The notes under the pieces are model-generated. The model searched no databases and was not told where the DNA came from. It worked only from the letters and a program-made list of their open reading frames with translations. The position numbers and the translations under genes were made by a program. 64,000 nt of DNA. Source: Pseudomonadota bacterium. Its GTDB lineage: Bacteria > Desulfobacterota > Desulfobulbia > Desulfobulbales > Desulfocapsaceae. The stretch is from NCBI GenBank assembly GCA_018820855.1, contig JAHJNL010000055.1:26774-90773 (forward strand), given 5' to 3'. Numbering within the stretch: the first letter of the stretch is position 1; each line of letters opens with the position of its first letter. Shown here piece by piece: positions 61,982-64,000 of this stretch.

Positions 61982-62872
61982 CTACTGAATAGCATCAGGA
62001 TAAAACAACTGTTGACCAAGAAGGCGATAGTCACCGATCAGCTTTTGACCACGGGCAGAGGTGATCCACGTGGCAAATTGCACTGCCAGATCATTTTTCA
62101 CATGAGGATGCTTTGCCGGATTAACCGGAATAATCCCATAGGGGTTAGCCAACGCGGAATCACCTTCACAGAGGACCTCCAGCCCTAGTGGAATATCGCG
62201 ACCGAATTTATATTTGATGTATGTACCGCGATCAGCCAGGATGTAACCCTGTTTTTCATCAGCTAGTGTAAGTGCTTTACCCATGCCCTGGCCGATGGAA
62301 AGATACCAGTCTCCTGCTGGTCTTTCAAAGTTCACCTGTTTTTCCACTCCCTTGTTGATGACGGTCTGCGATCCCTGTTCCAAAGGCAGTCCACTTGCTT
62401 TCCACAAGGCCTGTTCCTTGGTATGTGTTCCGGAATCGTCGCCACGGGAAACAAAAAAAGCAGAAGCAGAAGCTATTTTACGCATCGCTTCAGCAGCATC
62501 AGTACACCCTTTGATACCTGCCGGATCAGCCGCAGGTCCTAATATTATAAAATCATTATGCATAACCGGATAGCGCTTGGTTCCAAAACCATCACTGACA
62601 AACTTCTCTTCCCGGCCCTTGGCATGGACAAAAATAATATCAACATTGCCATCTATGCCATCACGAATGGCAGCCCCTGTGCCTTTGGCTATAACTTTAA
62701 CCAGGATATCGGTGTCTTTGGCAAATTCCGGAAGAAGAATATCGAGCAAACCCGAAGCCTGGGTCGAAGTTGTGGTCGACATTTTCAGAACCTTATCTTC
62801 TGACGCGGCAAGCCCCGGCAACGTAAAGCAAAACAGTATAATAGACACTGCAAGAATTACTCTTTTCATCAT
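61982..62872 (-). CDS. tupA: Tungstate-binding periplasmic protein TupA
   Basis: This protein has 296 residues from ATG 62872, behind aagaggtgatt; the frame runs upstream without support. The signal peptide is VILAVSIILFCFTLPGLAAS. The TupA signature TTTSTQASGLLDILLP follows, with KGTGAAIRDGIDGNVDIIFV and SRGDDSGTHTKEQALWKASG further on. These are the residues that bind tungstate in this family and separate it from ModA and WtpA. It delivers tungstate to TupBC. It is the second gene after the tunR-like regulator. Confidence 0.94.
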   Translation of the reverse strand: MMKRVILAVSIILFCFTLPGLAASEDKVLKMSTTTSTQASGLLDILLPEFAKDTDILVKVIAKGTGAAIRDGIDGNVDIIFVHAKGREEKFVSDGFGTKRYPVMHNDFIILGPAADPAGIKGCTDAAEAMRKIASASAFFVSRGDDSGTHTKEQALWKASGLPLEQGSQTVINKGVEKQVNFERPAGDWYLSIGQGMGKALTLADEKQGYILADRGTYIKYKFGRDIPLGLEVLCEGDSALANPYGIIPVNPAKHPHVKNDLAVQFATWITSARGQKLIGDYRLLGQQLFYPDAIQ

Positions 62873-62944
62873 AATCACCTCTTTTTCTCCTTTAAACGCT
62901 AAGTAGTTACCACCATACATCTCAGTATAATGGCGTGGTTTTCC

Positions 62945-63850
62945 CTATCCGGGAAAGATCATCCTTCCGGATAGATTATAATCGTAGCCGCCTGTGCTAT
63001 CGGCCAAGGTCCTGAATTCCCGGTCATGCAACAGACTAAGAAATTGTTGGATGGATTTGTCAAAAAAATGATCCTTATGCACCAACAGATCAAACCGTTC
63101 CCAGCGAATGGGAAGAAAATCCAAACCTAAAAGGCAAGCCACGGCCTCAATACCTGGCCCGGCATCTGCCCGGCCAGAAAGAATTTCCAGACCAACATCG
63201 AGATGTTTATTCACCTCCCGCTCATATCCTTCTATCTGACTGCCACTGAGACCTGCCTTTTTCAGCTCATTGTCGAGTAATAAACGGGTACCGGTTCCAA
63301 GTGAGCGGTTCACAATTTTAATATCTTTCCTTCTCAAATCATCAATACTGGTCAGACCCTTCGGATTCCCTTTGGCCAGCAGCAATCCTTGCTGCCGCCT
63401 GCAGAAATTCACGACAACGGGCATCGTGTCCAATTCCTGGCGAACAGTATCGAAATTATAATCCACCTCATCCGCCTGCATAAGATGGCTAGAGGCAATG
63501 TGGCAGAGGTTCCTGCGCAGAACATGTATGCCTCCCATGGAACCAAGATTGCCGAATACTGCGAGGCAATCTGAATTCCGGTTGTACATGGAAATCAGAC
63601 TATCGAGAAGAATGTCGTTGCTGCCAGCGAGAATGACGAGATCCTTATATGTAGAAAGGCGGTCAATACTCTGCGGAAAATTAGAGGTGTTGTTTTCCAC
63701 CCATTGTTCAACCAGATGCTTCGGGAAAAGCCATTTCCCGGTAACTTTGGTGGCCGGAAGCCCTTTATCTGCTACCAGTGAGTAGACCATCTTCTCATTA
63801 ACATTGAGAAACCCTGCAACTTCACGTGTACTGAGTAAATCCCTGCTCAT
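62945..63850 (-). CDS. tunR: TunR-like tungstate-responsive regulator
   Basis: This protein has 301 residues from ATG 63850 behind ttggagaaactg. The N-terminal excisionase-like winged helix (about 4-55, LLSTREVAGFLNVNEKMVYS, then GLPATKVTGKWLF) binds DNA. The C-terminal PBP-like domain (about 85-300, HLMQADEVDYNFDTVRQELD, GLLLAKGNPKGL and SLGTGTRLLLDNELKKAGLS) would bind the oxyanion. This build is that of TunR, the tungstate regulator described in sulfate-reducing bacteria. It lies 72 bp upstream of tupA in the same direction, so it probably represses tup genes when tungstate is plentiful. The same ligand domain is fused to MoeA at 46.6-48.5 kb. Confidence 0.82.
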   Translation of the reverse strand: MSRDLLSTREVAGFLNVNEKMVYSLVADKGLPATKVTGKWLFPKHLVEQWVENNTSNFPQSIDRLSTYKDLVILAGSNDILLDSLISMYNRNSDCLAVFGNLGSMGGIHVLRRNLCHIASSHLMQADEVDYNFDTVRQELDTMPVVVNFCRRQQGLLLAKGNPKGLTSIDDLRRKDIKIVNRSLGTGTRLLLDNELKKAGLSGSQIEGYEREVNKHLDVGLEILSGRADAGPGIEAVACLLGLDFLPIRWERFDLLVHKDHFFDKSIQQFLSLLHDREFRTLADSTGGYDYNLSGRMIFPG

Positions 63851-63889
63851 CAGTTTCTCCAAACAATTGACAAATTATTCCTGAGGTAA

Positions 63890-63918
63890 CCATGTCATCA
63901 TGGGTAAGTATCTGTCAA
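63890..63918 (-). promoter_or_regulatory. Candidate operator/promoter of the tunR-tup operon
   Basis: An inverted repeat ccatg-tcat-catgg (63890-63903) lies 40 bp upstream of the tunR-like start. A minus-strand TTGACA (63913-63918) stands just upstream of it, so the palindrome would cover the -10 region. No good -10 hexamer was found. The remaining bases to the window end hold no gene that I can support. Confidence 0.45.
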
Positions 63919-64000
63919 ATTTTTTTCCGAAAAATATCACACAGAGGAAAAAGACAAACCATAAACAACCACTAGTGACGACAAAAGATCAATGCACCTG

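Overview
The window looks like chromosome of a Gram-negative, strictly anaerobic Desulfobacterota bacterium, most likely of the Desulfobulbales / sulfate-reducer type. This is inferred from gene content, not from a marker gene. The evidence is an adh-hdrCBA-flxDCBA cluster as known from Desulfovibrio and relatives, a tungsten aldehyde:ferredoxin oxidoreductase, a TupABC tungstate importer with a TunR-like regulator, a deltaproteobacterial-type MoaE, a DUF3786 iron-sulfur protein and sigma-54 promoters. Outer-membrane genes (ompH, pal, hldA) show the Gram-negative envelope. No rRNA, tRNA, CRISPR array, prophage or transposase was seen.

Left part (1-16.2 kb). The window opens inside lon. A sigma-54 promoter with upstream TTGTTGCA half-sites then drives a UspA-like gene and a 91-residue membrane protein. 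An orphan B12-type radical SAM enzyme of the RiPP-maturation type follows. Next come a small lipoprotein, a 147-bp palindromic element, a rubredoxin-like zinc-ribbon protein, a DUF2007 protein, a divergent TetR/MFS efflux pair around a dyad operator, an Acr3 arsenite exporter, a pentapeptide-repeat protein, a REP-like hairpin and an ABC exporter operon (ATPase, FtsX-type permease, HlyD-type adaptor).

Central part (16.4-45.6 kb) is mostly housekeeping: a four-domain S1 protein; a hybrid histidine kinase that has lost its phospho-accepting His; the minus-strand set DUF3786-hldA-yicC-remA-gmk-rlmB; ompH; pal; glgP; a radical SAM protein; a Fur/PerR regulator; tyrS; rny; a 6S RNA candidate between rny and zapA; zapA; a ZapB-like coiled-coil gene; a Nudix hydrolase; an MltD-type transglycosylase; moaE; an HDOD/hybrid-kinase pair; a YihY/BrkB membrane protein; and a MinD-like ATPase.

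Right part (46.2-64 kb) is a tungsten/molybdopterin and ethanol-aldehyde metabolism region, all on the minus strand. In transcription order it holds tunR-like, tupA, tupB, tupC; then a sigma-54-controlled adh, hdrC, hdrB, hdrA, flxD, flxC, flxB, flxA; then aor; then a conserved hypothetical gene, a decayed moeA start with an in-frame TAG, an intact moeA with a C-terminal periplasmic-binding-like domain, and a MoaD/ThiS protein. The regions fit together: TupABC would import tungstate, the MoeA/MoaD proteins would build the pyranopterin cofactor, AOR would use it to interconvert aldehyde and acid, Adh would interconvert ethanol and acetaldehyde, and Flx-Hdr would connect NADH, ferredoxin and a thiol/disulfide acceptor by flavin-based electron bifurcation.

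The most unusual non-coding signals are two related elements with inverted termini (5942-6088 and 49411-49500), the 6S RNA candidate, the two sigma-54 promoters with candidate activator sites, a (CTTAGGG)5 array, and the moeA remnant.
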